This document shows, piece after piece, positions 1 to 5,600 of a DNA stretch of 6,224 nucleotides. The stretch is from Candidatus Methanomethylophilaceae archaeon (GTDB taxonomy: Archaea; Thermoplasmatota; Thermoplasmata; Methanomassiliicoccales; Methanomethylophilaceae). The DNA is taken from NCBI GenBank assembly GCA_017616575.1, contig JAFZXW010000205.1, positions 1 to 6,224 of the forward strand. The letters run 5' to 3'. The first letter of the stretch is position 1. Every line of letters begins with the position of its first letter. The notes under the pieces are model-generated. The model was not told where the DNA came from. It did no database searches and saw only the letters and a list, made by a program, of their open reading frames with translations. Made by a program: the position numbers and the translations under genes.

Positions 1-168
1 CCCGGCGCGGACCCTGGTCTTCGACTTGACGATCTCGGGAAGGAAGAGGGCGAACAGGACCAAGGCCGTCACCGCCAGCCAGAAATAATCGCCTCTGACC
101 AGCGCCGCCGCGCAGAGGACGACAGCCGAAGCTGCCGACGCCGCGCGAACCGCCTTCCAACCCGCCAT
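1..168 (-). CDS. N-terminal fragment of an unidentified integral membrane protein
   Basis: An open frame of 56 codons runs from an ATG at 168 leftwards off the window edge without a stop. The translation begins MAGWKAVRAASA and shows two hydrophobic stretches, roughly residues 9-25 and 29-46, joined by a short RGDY turn and followed by a basic segment (residues 49-56, rich in K and R). This is the pattern of a multi-pass membrane protein with a positive loop after helix 2. The upstream frame reaches a stop (TAA, 199-201) with no other usable start, so the ATG at 168 is the likely start. No clear Shine-Dalgarno precedes it, and a TATA-like box about 25-30 bases upstream suggests a leaderless or nearly leaderless transcript. 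The gene diverges from the ATPase gene on the plus strand. I do not recognise the family from so short a piece. Confidence 0.6.
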   Translation of the reverse strand, partial: MAGWKAVRAASAASAVVLCAAALVRGDYFWLAVTALVLFALFLPEIVKSKTRVRAG

Positions 169-189
169 GCCGACGGGATGCGGAGCATC

Positions 190-201
190 GGTTAAAAGTT
201 A
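190..201 (-). promoter_or_regulatory. TATA-like box for the leftward membrane protein gene
   Basis: Read on the minus strand this is an A/T-rich stretch, AACTTTTAAC, in otherwise GC-rich sequence. Its centre lies about 27 bases before the ATG at 168, so an archaeal start of transcription about 25 bases downstream would fall almost at the start codon. That would explain the lack of a Shine-Dalgarno. The call rests on composition and spacing only. Confidence 0.35.
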
Positions 202-255
202 TCCCAAAGAATGCGGATTCCCGGGATTCCAAGCGAATCTTCACCGGTGTCAGAA

Positions 256-290
256 ATTATTGTCAAGACAATTATTGTCTAAACAATAAT
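256..290. repeat. Tandem 15-bp palindromic repeat, probable operator
   Basis: Two direct copies of a 15-base unit lie head to tail at 256-270 and 271-285 and match at 13 of 15 positions. A further half copy (ATAAT) follows at 286-290. Each unit carries a dyad, so half-sites alternate in orientation: ATTGTC at 259-264, GACAAT at 267-272, ATTGTC at 274-279 and ACAAT at 283-287. The strongest pairings are ATTATTGT (271-278) with ACAATAAT (283-290), and GACAAT with ATTGTC around position 273. The array ends 24 bases before the ATPase start and runs into its TATA-like box, so a dimeric regulator bound here would compete with TBP. The regulator is unknown. The ATPase's own winged-helix segment is one candidate, by inference only. 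Confidence 0.55.
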
Positions 291-296
291 ATATCC
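285..296 (+). promoter_or_regulatory. TATA-like box for the ATPase gene
   Basis: The run AATAATATATCC ends 18 bases before the ATG at 315. Transcription about 25 bases downstream of the box would begin close to the start codon. A short GGAG (307-310) lies only four bases from the ATG, so a brief leader cannot be excluded. The same TATATCC string occurs at a similar distance before the first glycosyltransferase (1684-1690). The box overlaps the last half-site of the palindromic array. Confidence 0.45.
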
Positions 297-314
297 AGAT
301 GCTGATGGAGCCGC

Positions 315-1733
315 ATGACGGCTTCGAGATTCATCGGAAGAAGGCGCGAGATGGAGATTCTCGAAAGGGAATACCTCAAGGCCCCCTCCTTCGTCCTGCT
401 GACCGGGAGACGCAGAGTCGGCAAGACCCGTCTTATCAAAGAATTCATCAAAGACAAGGACGCCCTGTACTTCTTCTGCGGAAAGACGAACCTCGCGACG
501 ATGAAGGAAGAGCTGTCGGAATCCATTCACATACGTTCAGGAGGGCCGCGCGCCGCCTACGGGAGCCTCCGCGATGTGCTGGAAGCCTTCGCCATGTCGT
601 CGGAAGGCAGGAAGATCCTGGTCCTTGACGAGTTCCAGAACATGGTCTACGCGGACAAAGATGTCCTCAAAGACCTGCAAGACGCATGGGACAACGTCCT
701 CCAAGACAAGGGCGCGATGCTGATAATCTGCGGGTCCCACATGTCGGTGATGGAATCGATGGTCAAGGACTACAAGAACCCCCTCTACGGGAGGCTGACC
801 CGTCATATCACCCTGAAGTCCCTTCCATTCGAAGAGATCGCAGATGACGACTACGCCGGATCCGTGGCGAGGTACGCGGTCCATGGAGGGGTGCCGAGGT
901 ACATGGAGCTCCTGGGGGACGGCGACCTGTACGAGGCCGTGGACCAAGACGTCTTCGACCCCACGTCGATGATGTTCGACGACCCCAGCATCCTCGTTGG
1001 AGACGAAATCAAAGACGCGCCGACATACATGTCGATACTCAGGGCCATGGCTTCGGGCAACCGCAGGCCGTCCGACATAGCCTCGGCCGTGGGGATGCAG
1101 GTGACGTCCATGGCATACAGCCTCGACAGGCTGGAGAAGGCCGGCATAGTGAGGAGGGAGGTCCCTGTGACCGACGATCCGGCGAAAAGCAAGAACGGGA
1201 TATACCTCTTGACCGATTATTTCACGTCGTTCTGGTTCAAGTTCGTATACCCTTACCGCTCGCAGCTCATAATGGACGACCATGCGTCGGCGATGGCCAA
1301 CCTGAAGGCGCATTTCTCCGAGAGGCATGCGGCGTTCGTGTTCGAAGACGTCTGCAGGTCCATGGTCAAAGACATGCACCAGGAGATCGGGTTCATGCCT
1401 TTGAGAACGGGACGCTATTGGGACCGTTCGGGGACCGAGATCGACATGGTCTCCATCGACGAAAAAGACAAGGCGTTCGTCGCAGAATGCAAATTCCGGG
1501 AACGCAGGCCGGTGGACATTCACGATCTGAACGGCTTGAAAGCCAAAACGGCCTCTCTGAAGGCGTTGGAGGGACGGAAGATAACTTACGGGCTGTTCTC
1601 GGTCTCAGGTTTCGACGAGGGCCTCCTCCCCTTGGACGTCGTACTGGTTGACAAGGGGAAAGTGATCCGCAAAGGGCAATCAATATATCCTGACGCCTTA
1701 TCGAAGAGCCATGCGGATAGCGATGGTGACTGA
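315..1733 (+). CDS. Archaeal ATPase with C-terminal DUF234 nuclease-like domain
   Basis: The 472-residue protein has the architecture of the archaeal AAA/STAND-like ATPase family (COG1672-type). An N-terminal P-loop domain carries Walker A GRRRVGKT (31-38) and Walker B ILVLDE (101-106), followed by a sensor-like strand LIICGS (136-141). The family segment HGGVPRYME lies at 190-198, and a winged-helix-like region spans roughly 235-300. The C-terminal DUF234-like domain shows GRYWDRSGTEIDMV and AECKF, the pattern of PD-(D/E)XK folds, with likely active-site residues E375, D377, E391 and K393. All key motifs look intact. Members are numerous in archaea; their role is poorly known, and substrate and partners cannot be read here. 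The start at 315 fits the usual beginning FIGRRREME and the promoter. The C-terminal tail overlaps the next gene by 23 bases. By eye, base composition is slightly less GC-rich than in the glycosyltransferase genes, which would fit separate acquisition. Confidence 0.9.
   Translation: MTASRFIGRRREMEILEREYLKAPSFVLLTGRRRVGKTRLIKEFIKDKDALYFFCGKTNLATMKEELSESIHIRSGGPRAAYGSLRDVLEAFAMSSEGRKILVLDEFQNMVYADKDVLKDLQDAWDNVLQDKGAMLIICGSHMSVMESMVKDYKNPLYGRLTRHITLKSLPFEEIADDDYAGSVARYAVHGGVPRYMELLGDGDLYEAVDQDVFDPTSMMFDDPSILVGDEIKDAPTYMSILRAMASGNRRPSDIASAVGMQVTSMAYSLDRLEKAGIVRREVPVTDDPAKSKNGIYLLTDYFTSFWFKFVYPYRSQLIMDDHASAMANLKAHFSERHAAFVFEDVCRSMVKDMHQEIGFMPLRTGRYWDRSGTEIDMVSIDEKDKAFVAECKFRERRPVDIHDLNGLKAKTASLKALEGRKITYGLFSVSGFDEGLLPLDVVLVDKGKVIRKGQSIYPDALSKSHADSDGD
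1677..1690 (+). promoter_or_regulatory. Candidate internal promoter for the glycosyltransferase genes
   Basis: An A/T-rich patch with CAATATATCC (1681-1690) interrupts GC-rich coding sequence near the 3' end of the ATPase gene. TATATCC at 1684-1690 lies 27 bases before the glycosyltransferase ATG at 1711, almost the same spacing as the identical string before the ATPase gene. Transcription from it would give a leaderless message, consistent with the weak ribosome binding site there. It could still be only coding sequence for the ATPase tail. Confidence 0.4.
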
Positions 1734-2832
1734 CAGCTACCACCCGACGAAGGACGGGGTAGTGACATCCATCGACATCACCAGGAACGCATTGGAGAAG
1801 AAAGGCCACCGGGTCTTCATAGTCGCCCCCGACCCTGGCAAGGAGCACAGGGCCGAGGGCGTCATTTACATCAAATCAATCAAATTCAGATCGTACGAGG
1901 GCTACTTCATACCGATCATGCCGTCCACCGCCCTCAGGAAGCTGGACAGGCTCGGCGTCGACGTGATACACGTCCATGGGATCGCCGTCATGGCAGTCAG
2001 GGGGATAGTCTACCGCAGACAGCTCAGGGTGCCCGCGGTCCTGACCTTCCACACGATGGTCGGGGACGTCGTGAAGTACTACATGCCGGTGAAGATGGAC
2101 GTGGCGACCGCGGAGAAGTGGATATGGAAGTACATCGGCTTCGTGCTGAAGCGCATGGACGCCGTCATCGTCCCCAGCCCGAGCATCGGGGAGGAACTGA
2201 AAACGCTCGCCTCCCCTAAAAGGATAGTATGCATTCCCACCGGCACCGACGTCAAGAGGTTCCACCCCGGGATCGACGGGAGCGGTTTCCGCAAGAAATA
2301 CGGGCTGGATGGGAAGGTGGTGGCGTCCGTCGGCAGGCTCTCCTTCGAGAAGAACATCGACGTGGTCATCAGGGCCATGAAGGAAGTCGACGCGGCCCTG
2401 CTCATTGTGGGCGACGGCCCCGCCAGGTCCAGCCTCGAGGAGATTGTCAAAGAGCTAGGGATGGAGAAGAAGGTCGTGTTCACCGGCTACATCGACAACT
2501 CGCAGGTGGGCGAGGCCTACGCCGCCTCCGACATGCTCGTTTCCGCGTCCAGGTTCGAGACCCAGGGCCTCTCCGTCCTCGAGGCGATGGCCTGCGGGAT
2601 CCCGGTCGCCTGCTGCGACGCCAGGGCGTTCCACGACGTCATCCAGGACGGGGTCAACGGGTTCCTCTTCCAGGGCGAGGAGGACTGCGCAGACGCCATC
2701 CGCAGATGCCTGGACGCCTCCGGGGAGGTCCGCAGGAACTCCCTCGACACCGCGTTGAGGAACTCGGAGTCGCTGGCGGCGGACCGCCTGGTCGCCCTCT
2801 ACCGGGAACTGATCGCAGGGGGCGGGGAATGA
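1711..2832 (+). CDS. GT4-family glycosyltransferase, possibly lipid-acting
   Basis: The 373-residue protein is a GT-B fold, retaining family 4 glycosyltransferase that moves a sugar from a nucleotide-sugar donor to an acceptor. The N-terminal acceptor domain opens with MRIAMVTDSYHPTKDGV (1-17), the typical first strand and glycine-containing loop. The donor domain includes VGRLSFEKNIDVVI (207-220), VGDGP (233-237) and the catalytic EX7E motif in FETQGLSVLEAMACGIPV (E283 and E291). The HVHG (87-90) and TFHT (112-115) segments resemble those of diacylglycerol or phosphatidylinositol glycosyltransferases, so a membrane lipid acceptor is plausible; this is inference. No membrane helix or signal peptide is seen, so it probably works on the cytoplasmic face of the membrane. 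The start overlaps the ATPase gene by 23 bases; a later in-frame ATG at 1723 would cut into the first strand. The stop overlaps the next start as ATGA, suggesting translational coupling. Confidence 0.92.
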   Translation: MRIAMVTDSYHPTKDGVVTSIDITRNALEKKGHRVFIVAPDPGKEHRAEGVIYIKSIKFRSYEGYFIPIMPSTALRKLDRLGVDVIHVHGIAVMAVRGIVYRRQLRVPAVLTFHTMVGDVVKYYMPVKMDVATAEKWIWKYIGFVLKRMDAVIVPSPSIGEELKTLASPKRIVCIPTGTDVKRFHPGIDGSGFRKKYGLDGKVVASVGRLSFEKNIDVVIRAMKEVDAALLIVGDGPARSSLEEIVKELGMEKKVVFTGYIDNSQVGEAYAASDMLVSASRFETQGLSVLEAMACGIPVACCDARAFHDVIQDGVNGFLFQGEEDCADAIRRCLDASGEVRRNSLDTALRNSESLAADRLVALYRELIAGGGE

Positions 2833-3410
2833 ACCTGTCCGAGCTCATCTACTCGTACCTGGGGGACTACGGCGACGCCGGCGTCCTCCTATGCGTCTTC
2901 ATCATCTTCGTCATCGACGCGGTCGTGTTCCCCGCGCTGCCGGAGATATTCTTCATCCTGGGATACGACTACAACCCCACGCCGCTTTTCGGGATCCTGC
3001 TGATCCTGGCCGCGGTCGTGGCGGAGCTGGTGGGGGTCTTCACACTGTACTTCATAGTGAAGAGCGTCCAGATCCCGAAGAAGCTGGCCCGCATCGTGGA
3101 GAAGTACGTGGACTTCCTGCTGGTGAGCGACGAGAAGGTCATGCTGGTCAACAGGATAGCTCCGATGATACCCTTCGCGGGCGCCTTCATAGCGCTGATA
3201 GAATCCTGGGACCCCAAGAAATGCGCGTTCTACATCGTTATAGGATGCGTCCTCAAATACGGCGTGATACTCATGGCCAGCAGCTTCTTCTACTCCTATT
3301 TCAGCGGGGACACCGCCCTGAAGGTGACCGTGTTCTTCGTGATCGTGATCATCGGCATAAGCCTGGCCGCGTCCTACGTGCGCAAGAAGAGAGCGGGGCT
3401 GGACGTATGA
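2829..3410 (+). CDS. Small integral membrane protein, possibly VTT/DedA-like
   Basis: The 193-residue protein is very hydrophobic, with about five candidate membrane segments near residues 17-44, 53-77, 110-125, 132-157 and 165-184. It ends in a short basic tail (RKKR, 185-188). A central polar loop (80-108) leads into NRIAPMIPFAGAF (108-120), which loosely resembles the R-x-x-P...AG signature of the VTT/DedA superfamily, some members of which translocate polyprenyl-phosphate lipids. The match is partial, so the assignment is tentative, and an unrelated small membrane family is possible. The frame is open far upstream, but the ATG at 2829 is chosen because it overlaps the stop of the preceding glycosyltransferase (ATGA) and follows a purine-rich GGGGGCGGGG. 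Its own stop overlaps the next start in the same way. Lying between two glycosyltransferases, it may handle their lipid carrier or product across the membrane; this is inference. Confidence 0.85.
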   Translation: MNLSELIYSYLGDYGDAGVLLCVFIIFVIDAVVFPALPEIFFILGYDYNPTPLFGILLILAAVVAELVGVFTLYFIVKSVQIPKKLARIVEKYVDFLLVSDEKVMLVNRIAPMIPFAGAFIALIESWDPKKCAFYIVIGCVLKYGVILMASSFFYSYFSGDTALKVTVFFVIVIIGISLAASYVRKKRAGLDV

Positions 3411-4534
3411 AATTCGTCGACGTCAACCCGTTCTTCTTCCCGTACAAGGGCGGCATAGAGCGCAGGATGGACGACTACGCGAAGCGTCTGGCCGCTAGGG
3501 GGCACGACGTGACCATATTGACTGCAAGGCTCCCGGACACCGCCGAGGAGGAGGTCACCGAGTCCGGATACAGGGTCGTCAGGGTCCCGTCCAGGTTCCT
3601 GAACCTCTACAACCCGCCGTACGTCTCGTCCAAGAACGTCCTGGAGACGCTGGAAGGCATGGATGCCGACGTGGTGAACTACAACTACCGCTGGGCGCCC
3701 TCCTGGAACAAGGACATGGCCAGGTACGACGGGCCGAAGCTGTTCACCTGCCACAACATGTGGAACGAGGGCGTCGGAATCCAGGCGAGGCTCTCCGAGG
3801 CCAACGACCGGGCATTCATAAAGAAGGTCCTGCCGTCGTTCTCCCACATCGCCTGCATCAGCAGATACGTCCAGAAGGCGACTATAGAAATGGGGATCCC
3901 CAAGGAGATGACCTCCTTCGTGCCCTGCTGCCTGTCCGAGGACCCTCCCGACAACGAGAGCCCCGAAGGCGACTACATCCTGTCCCTCGGGCGCCTGGTG
4001 AAGACGAAAGGCCTGGAGTACATGGTGGACGCCATGAAGGACGTGGACTGCAGGCTCGTGATCTGCGGGAAGGGCCCCGAGCACAAACGCCTGGAGAGGC
4101 GCATATCCAAGCTGGGCCTAGGTGGGAAAATAGAGATGCGCGGGTACGTGGAGGAGGACGAGAAGAACCGCCTGATGGACGGGTGCAGGCTGTTCGTGAT
4201 GCCGTCGGTGTTCGAGTCCTTCGGACTGGCCGCCATCGAGCTCATGTCCCACCGGCGCCCGATAGTCTGCACCGACGTGAACGGCCTCCCGGACACCGTG
4301 GGGATGGGCGGGATAACCGTGGCCCCGAAGGACCCCGCGGCACTGGCGGAAGCCATAAACAGGCTCCTCGGGGACGACGTGCTCCGCGCGAGGATGGGCG
4401 AGCTCGCCTTGGAGCAGGCAAAGTTCTACTCCTACGAGAGGTTCATCGGAAGGTACGAGGAAATCCTGAAGGCCGTGGCCGAAGGAAGGGACCCCGAACC
4501 CGACTTGGGCGGAATCCAAGAGGCTTACGGTTGA
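3407..4534 (+). CDS. Second GT4-family glycosyltransferase
   Basis: The 375-residue protein is another GT-B, family 4 glycosyltransferase. It opens with MKFVDVNPFFFPYKGGIERR (1-20), where the KGGIE loop is typical of the donor-side glycine-rich turn near the N-terminus. The C-terminal domain contains SLGRLVKTKGLEYMVDAM (193-210), CGKGPE (220-225) and the EX7E motif in VFESFGLAAIELMSHRRPIV (E270 and E278). Length and motifs are complete. It is clearly different from the first glycosyltransferase, so the two probably add different sugars or act at different steps. The frame is open well upstream, but the ATG at 3407 is chosen because it overlaps the preceding TGA (ATGA), and residue 1 then begins the first strand as expected. 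No membrane segment is evident. Donor and acceptor cannot be told from the sequence. It ends the plus-strand gene cluster. Confidence 0.92.
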   Translation: MKFVDVNPFFFPYKGGIERRMDDYAKRLAARGHDVTILTARLPDTAEEEVTESGYRVVRVPSRFLNLYNPPYVSSKNVLETLEGMDADVVNYNYRWAPSWNKDMARYDGPKLFTCHNMWNEGVGIQARLSEANDRAFIKKVLPSFSHIACISRYVQKATIEMGIPKEMTSFVPCCLSEDPPDNESPEGDYILSLGRLVKTKGLEYMVDAMKDVDCRLVICGKGPEHKRLERRISKLGLGGKIEMRGYVEEDEKNRLMDGCRLFVMPSVFESFGLAAIELMSHRRPIVCTDVNGLPDTVGMGGITVAPKDPAALAEAINRLLGDDVLRARMGELALEQAKFYSYERFIGRYEEILKAVAEGRDPEPDLGGIQEAYG

Positions 4535-4555
4535 CTGAATCCAGATGTAGCGTGA

Positions 4556-4602
4556 TTAGTCTAAGTTATTTTGCGTTAATACGCATTACTATTCATTAGA
4601 CT
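4556..4602. terminator. Nested inverted repeats after the glycosyltransferase cluster
   Basis: An outer pair, AGTCTAA (4558-4564) with TTAGACT (4596-4602), encloses an inner pair, TGCGT (4572-4576) with ACGCA (4581-4585), around the loop TAAT. Both pairs are centred within about two bases of each other, near 4579-4580. The segment starts 22 bases after the stop at 4534 and is A/T-rich, with TTATTTT at 4566-4572. It may end or protect the transcript, or mark a terminator serving both converging units. The evidence is structure and position only. Confidence 0.35.
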
Positions 4603-4629
4603 GAGGACGAAACCGATATGCGCAGGCCG

Positions 4630-4673
4630 CCTTTTCCGAAGCGGATATCGGAAAAGGAAGGGGCCGGGCCCCT
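4630..4673 (-). terminator. Paired hairpins after the ZIP transporter gene
   Basis: Two inverted repeats lie directly past the transporter stop codon. The nearer is AGGGGC/GCCCCT (4659-4664 and 4668-4673) with a three-base loop. The farther is a perfect ten-base pair, CCTTTTCCGA (4630-4639) with TCGGAAAAGG (4648-4657), and an eight-base loop. On the minus strand the space between them reads TTCCTTTTCC, a pyrimidine run of the kind associated with archaeal termination. There is no long T tract after the second hairpin, so this could instead be a 3' stabilising structure. Confidence 0.4.
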
Positions 4674-4676
4674 CCA

Positions 4677-5453
4677 TTAAACGAAGCCGAATTCGGATCG
4701 TCGATGCACGTGCGGGAAGACCAGGGACACCGCCAGCATCAGGAGGATCCCGGCGATTATGGCCGCCACCGTCTTCCAGTCCCTTCCGTCGTGGAGGGCG
4801 TCCGGGAGCATGTGGGCTATGGCGACGTACATGAAGGTCCCTGCAGCGAACGCCAGAGGCAGGCCGGAGTACTGGTCGACGTCCATGCCGTTGAAGAACA
4901 GCATGAACAGCAGCCCGGCCACGGGGGTTATCAGGGAGAACCCGAACAGCCTCTTGAGAACGGTCTTGCCGCTTTCCTCGGCCAGAAGCATGCTTGACGA
5001 CAGCGAGAACAGCACCACGAACTTGTGTATGCACATCCCTATGGTCGCGACGAGGCCGACCTCCTCCCCCGCGAGGAAGGTGGCGGCGAGGGCCATCCCG
5101 TCGCACACCGCATGCACCGACAGCCCGGCCAGGGACGAGAACGACGCCACCTTGTGGGAATGCCCCTCGGCGCAGTCGCCCTTGATGAAGAAGTCTATGA
5201 CCATGATGAGGACGAAGCCCCCCAGCAGGGCCAGCATGACGACGTGGGCGTCGTAGTCCCCGTGCTCGCACTCCTCCACCGCCTCCGGGAGCAGCATCAG
5301 GAACAGGAGCCCCAGGAATATCCCCGAGCTCAGCGCCACCAGGGCATGAGCGTGCCTCTCCCCCAGGGAGCCGATCCTCGGAAGGAAGGCCCCCGCCATG
5401 GAGCACGCCAGCAGTATGGCGGCGTAGACGACGAATATCAGATACGATTCCAT
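4677..5453 (-). CDS. ZIP-family divalent metal transporter
   Basis: The 258-residue membrane protein has about eight hydrophobic segments, the usual topology and length of prokaryotic ZIP transporters, which bring zinc, iron or manganese into the cytoplasm. Metal-site motifs are visible: HAVCDGMAL (114-122) in the fourth helix, with H114 and D118 at the positions usually occupied by H and D/E, and CIHKFVVLFSL (141-151) in the fifth helix, with H143. The HK-x(4)-FSL form resembles the ZIP1-like branch rather than the HN..PE form of ZupT/GufA. The loop before helix 4 holds a short GHSH (97-100) where many ZIPs have a longer His-rich stretch. Acidic and His residues (ECEHGDYDAH, 61-70) lie in the outer loop after helix 2. 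The ATG at 5453 is preferred over an in-frame TTG at 5474, because the seven extra residues (MSGKRAP) are not family-like and the TATA-like box fits 5453. The metal cannot be inferred. Confidence 0.9.
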   Translation of the reverse strand: MESYLIFVVYAAILLACSMAGAFLPRIGSLGERHAHALVALSSGIFLGLLFLMLLPEAVEECEHGDYDAHVVMLALLGGFVLIMVIDFFIKGDCAEGHSHKVASFSSLAGLSVHAVCDGMALAATFLAGEEVGLVATIGMCIHKFVVLFSLSSSMLLAEESGKTVLKRLFGFSLITPVAGLLFMLFFNGMDVDQYSGLPLAFAAGTFMYVAIAHMLPDALHDGRDWKTVAAIIAGILLMLAVSLVFPHVHRRSEFGFV

Positions 5454-5475
5454 GGGAGCCCGTTTCCCGGACAAG

Positions 5476-5492
5476 TTATTAATAAATTACCT
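5476..5492 (-). promoter_or_regulatory. TATA-like promoter of the ZIP transporter gene
   Basis: On the minus strand this reads as an uninterrupted A/T-rich stretch containing TTTATTAATAA, whose last ten bases (TTATTAATAA, 5476-5485) form a perfect palindrome. The box centre lies about 30 bases before the ATG at 5453, so transcription should begin at or just before the start codon. The heptamer TTAATAA occurs twice on the plus strand, at 5479-5485 and 5498-5504, and could be part of a regulator site. Confidence 0.45.
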
Positions 5493-5499
5493 ATTTGTT

Positions 5500-5534
5500 A
5501 ATAATAATCGGCCGCTACCGGGCGGATTATTATT
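5500..5534. repeat. Inverted repeat in the ilvE-ZIP intergenic region
   Basis: AATAATAATC (5500-5509) pairs perfectly with GATTATTATT (5525-5534). Alternatively CCGC (5512-5515) pairs with GCGG (5522-5525) and extends the stem through a small bulge. It lies just upstream of the transporter's TATA-like box and downstream of the ilvE terminator hairpin. It could be an operator controlling the metal transporter, or a second terminator, since on the minus strand the stem ends in TTATTATTAA. The sequence does not decide between these. Confidence 0.4.
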
Positions 5535-5554
5535 ATTTCAGGGAATGGAAAGCC

Positions 5555-5594
5555 AAGAATAAAGAGGAAGAGGCGGCCCCGTGAAAAGGCCGCC
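5555..5594 (-). terminator. Terminator of ilvE
   Basis: Seven bases after the ilvE stop codon, a perfect seven-base GC stem (5588-5594 with 5572-5578) encloses a nine-base loop. On the minus strand it is followed at once by the pyrimidine-rich run TCTTCCTCTTTATTCTT. This is the form of an intrinsic terminator and separates ilvE from the transporter gene downstream, which has its own promoter. Confidence 0.6.
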
Positions 5595-5600
5595 GGAAAA

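Noticed and set aside
215..230. Two copies of GGATTCC at 215-221 and 224-230 as a regulatory repeat
   Set aside because: Only seven bases repeat, there is no dyad or third copy, and it does not line up with either divergent promoter, so chance is sufficient.
537..1523. Long minus-strand open frame of 328 codons opposite the ATPase gene
   Set aside because: It is antisense to a gene with clear Walker and DUF234 motifs. The translation is rich in H, R, V and P with no family pattern, as expected for the shadow of a GC-rich gene.
315..1733. Reading the ATPase with its nuclease-like domain as a defence system
   Set aside because: DUF234 ATPases are widespread in archaea without a proven defence role, and no other defence gene, mobile-element end or toxin-antitoxin pair is seen nearby.
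2229..2828. Upstream extension of the membrane protein frame from an ATG at 2229
   Set aside because: This part reads as arginine-rich, low-complexity sequence in an alternate frame of the first glycosyltransferase. The hydrophobic protein begins at 2829 with an ATGA overlap.
2891..3406. Upstream extension of the second glycosyltransferase from an ATG at 2891
   Set aside because: It overlaps the membrane protein gene out of frame and is rich in R, H and G. The glycosyltransferase fold starts cleanly at 3407.
4576..5406. Minus-strand open frame of 276 codons overlapping the ZIP gene
   Set aside because: It is the ZIP gene's sequence in another frame. The product is rich in G, R and P, with none of the membrane pattern seen in the ZIP frame.
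5454..5474. TTG start for the ZIP transporter at 5474
   Set aside because: It adds seven non-conserved residues, and the TATA-like box would then lie too close to the start. The ATG at 5453 fits promoter spacing and family start.
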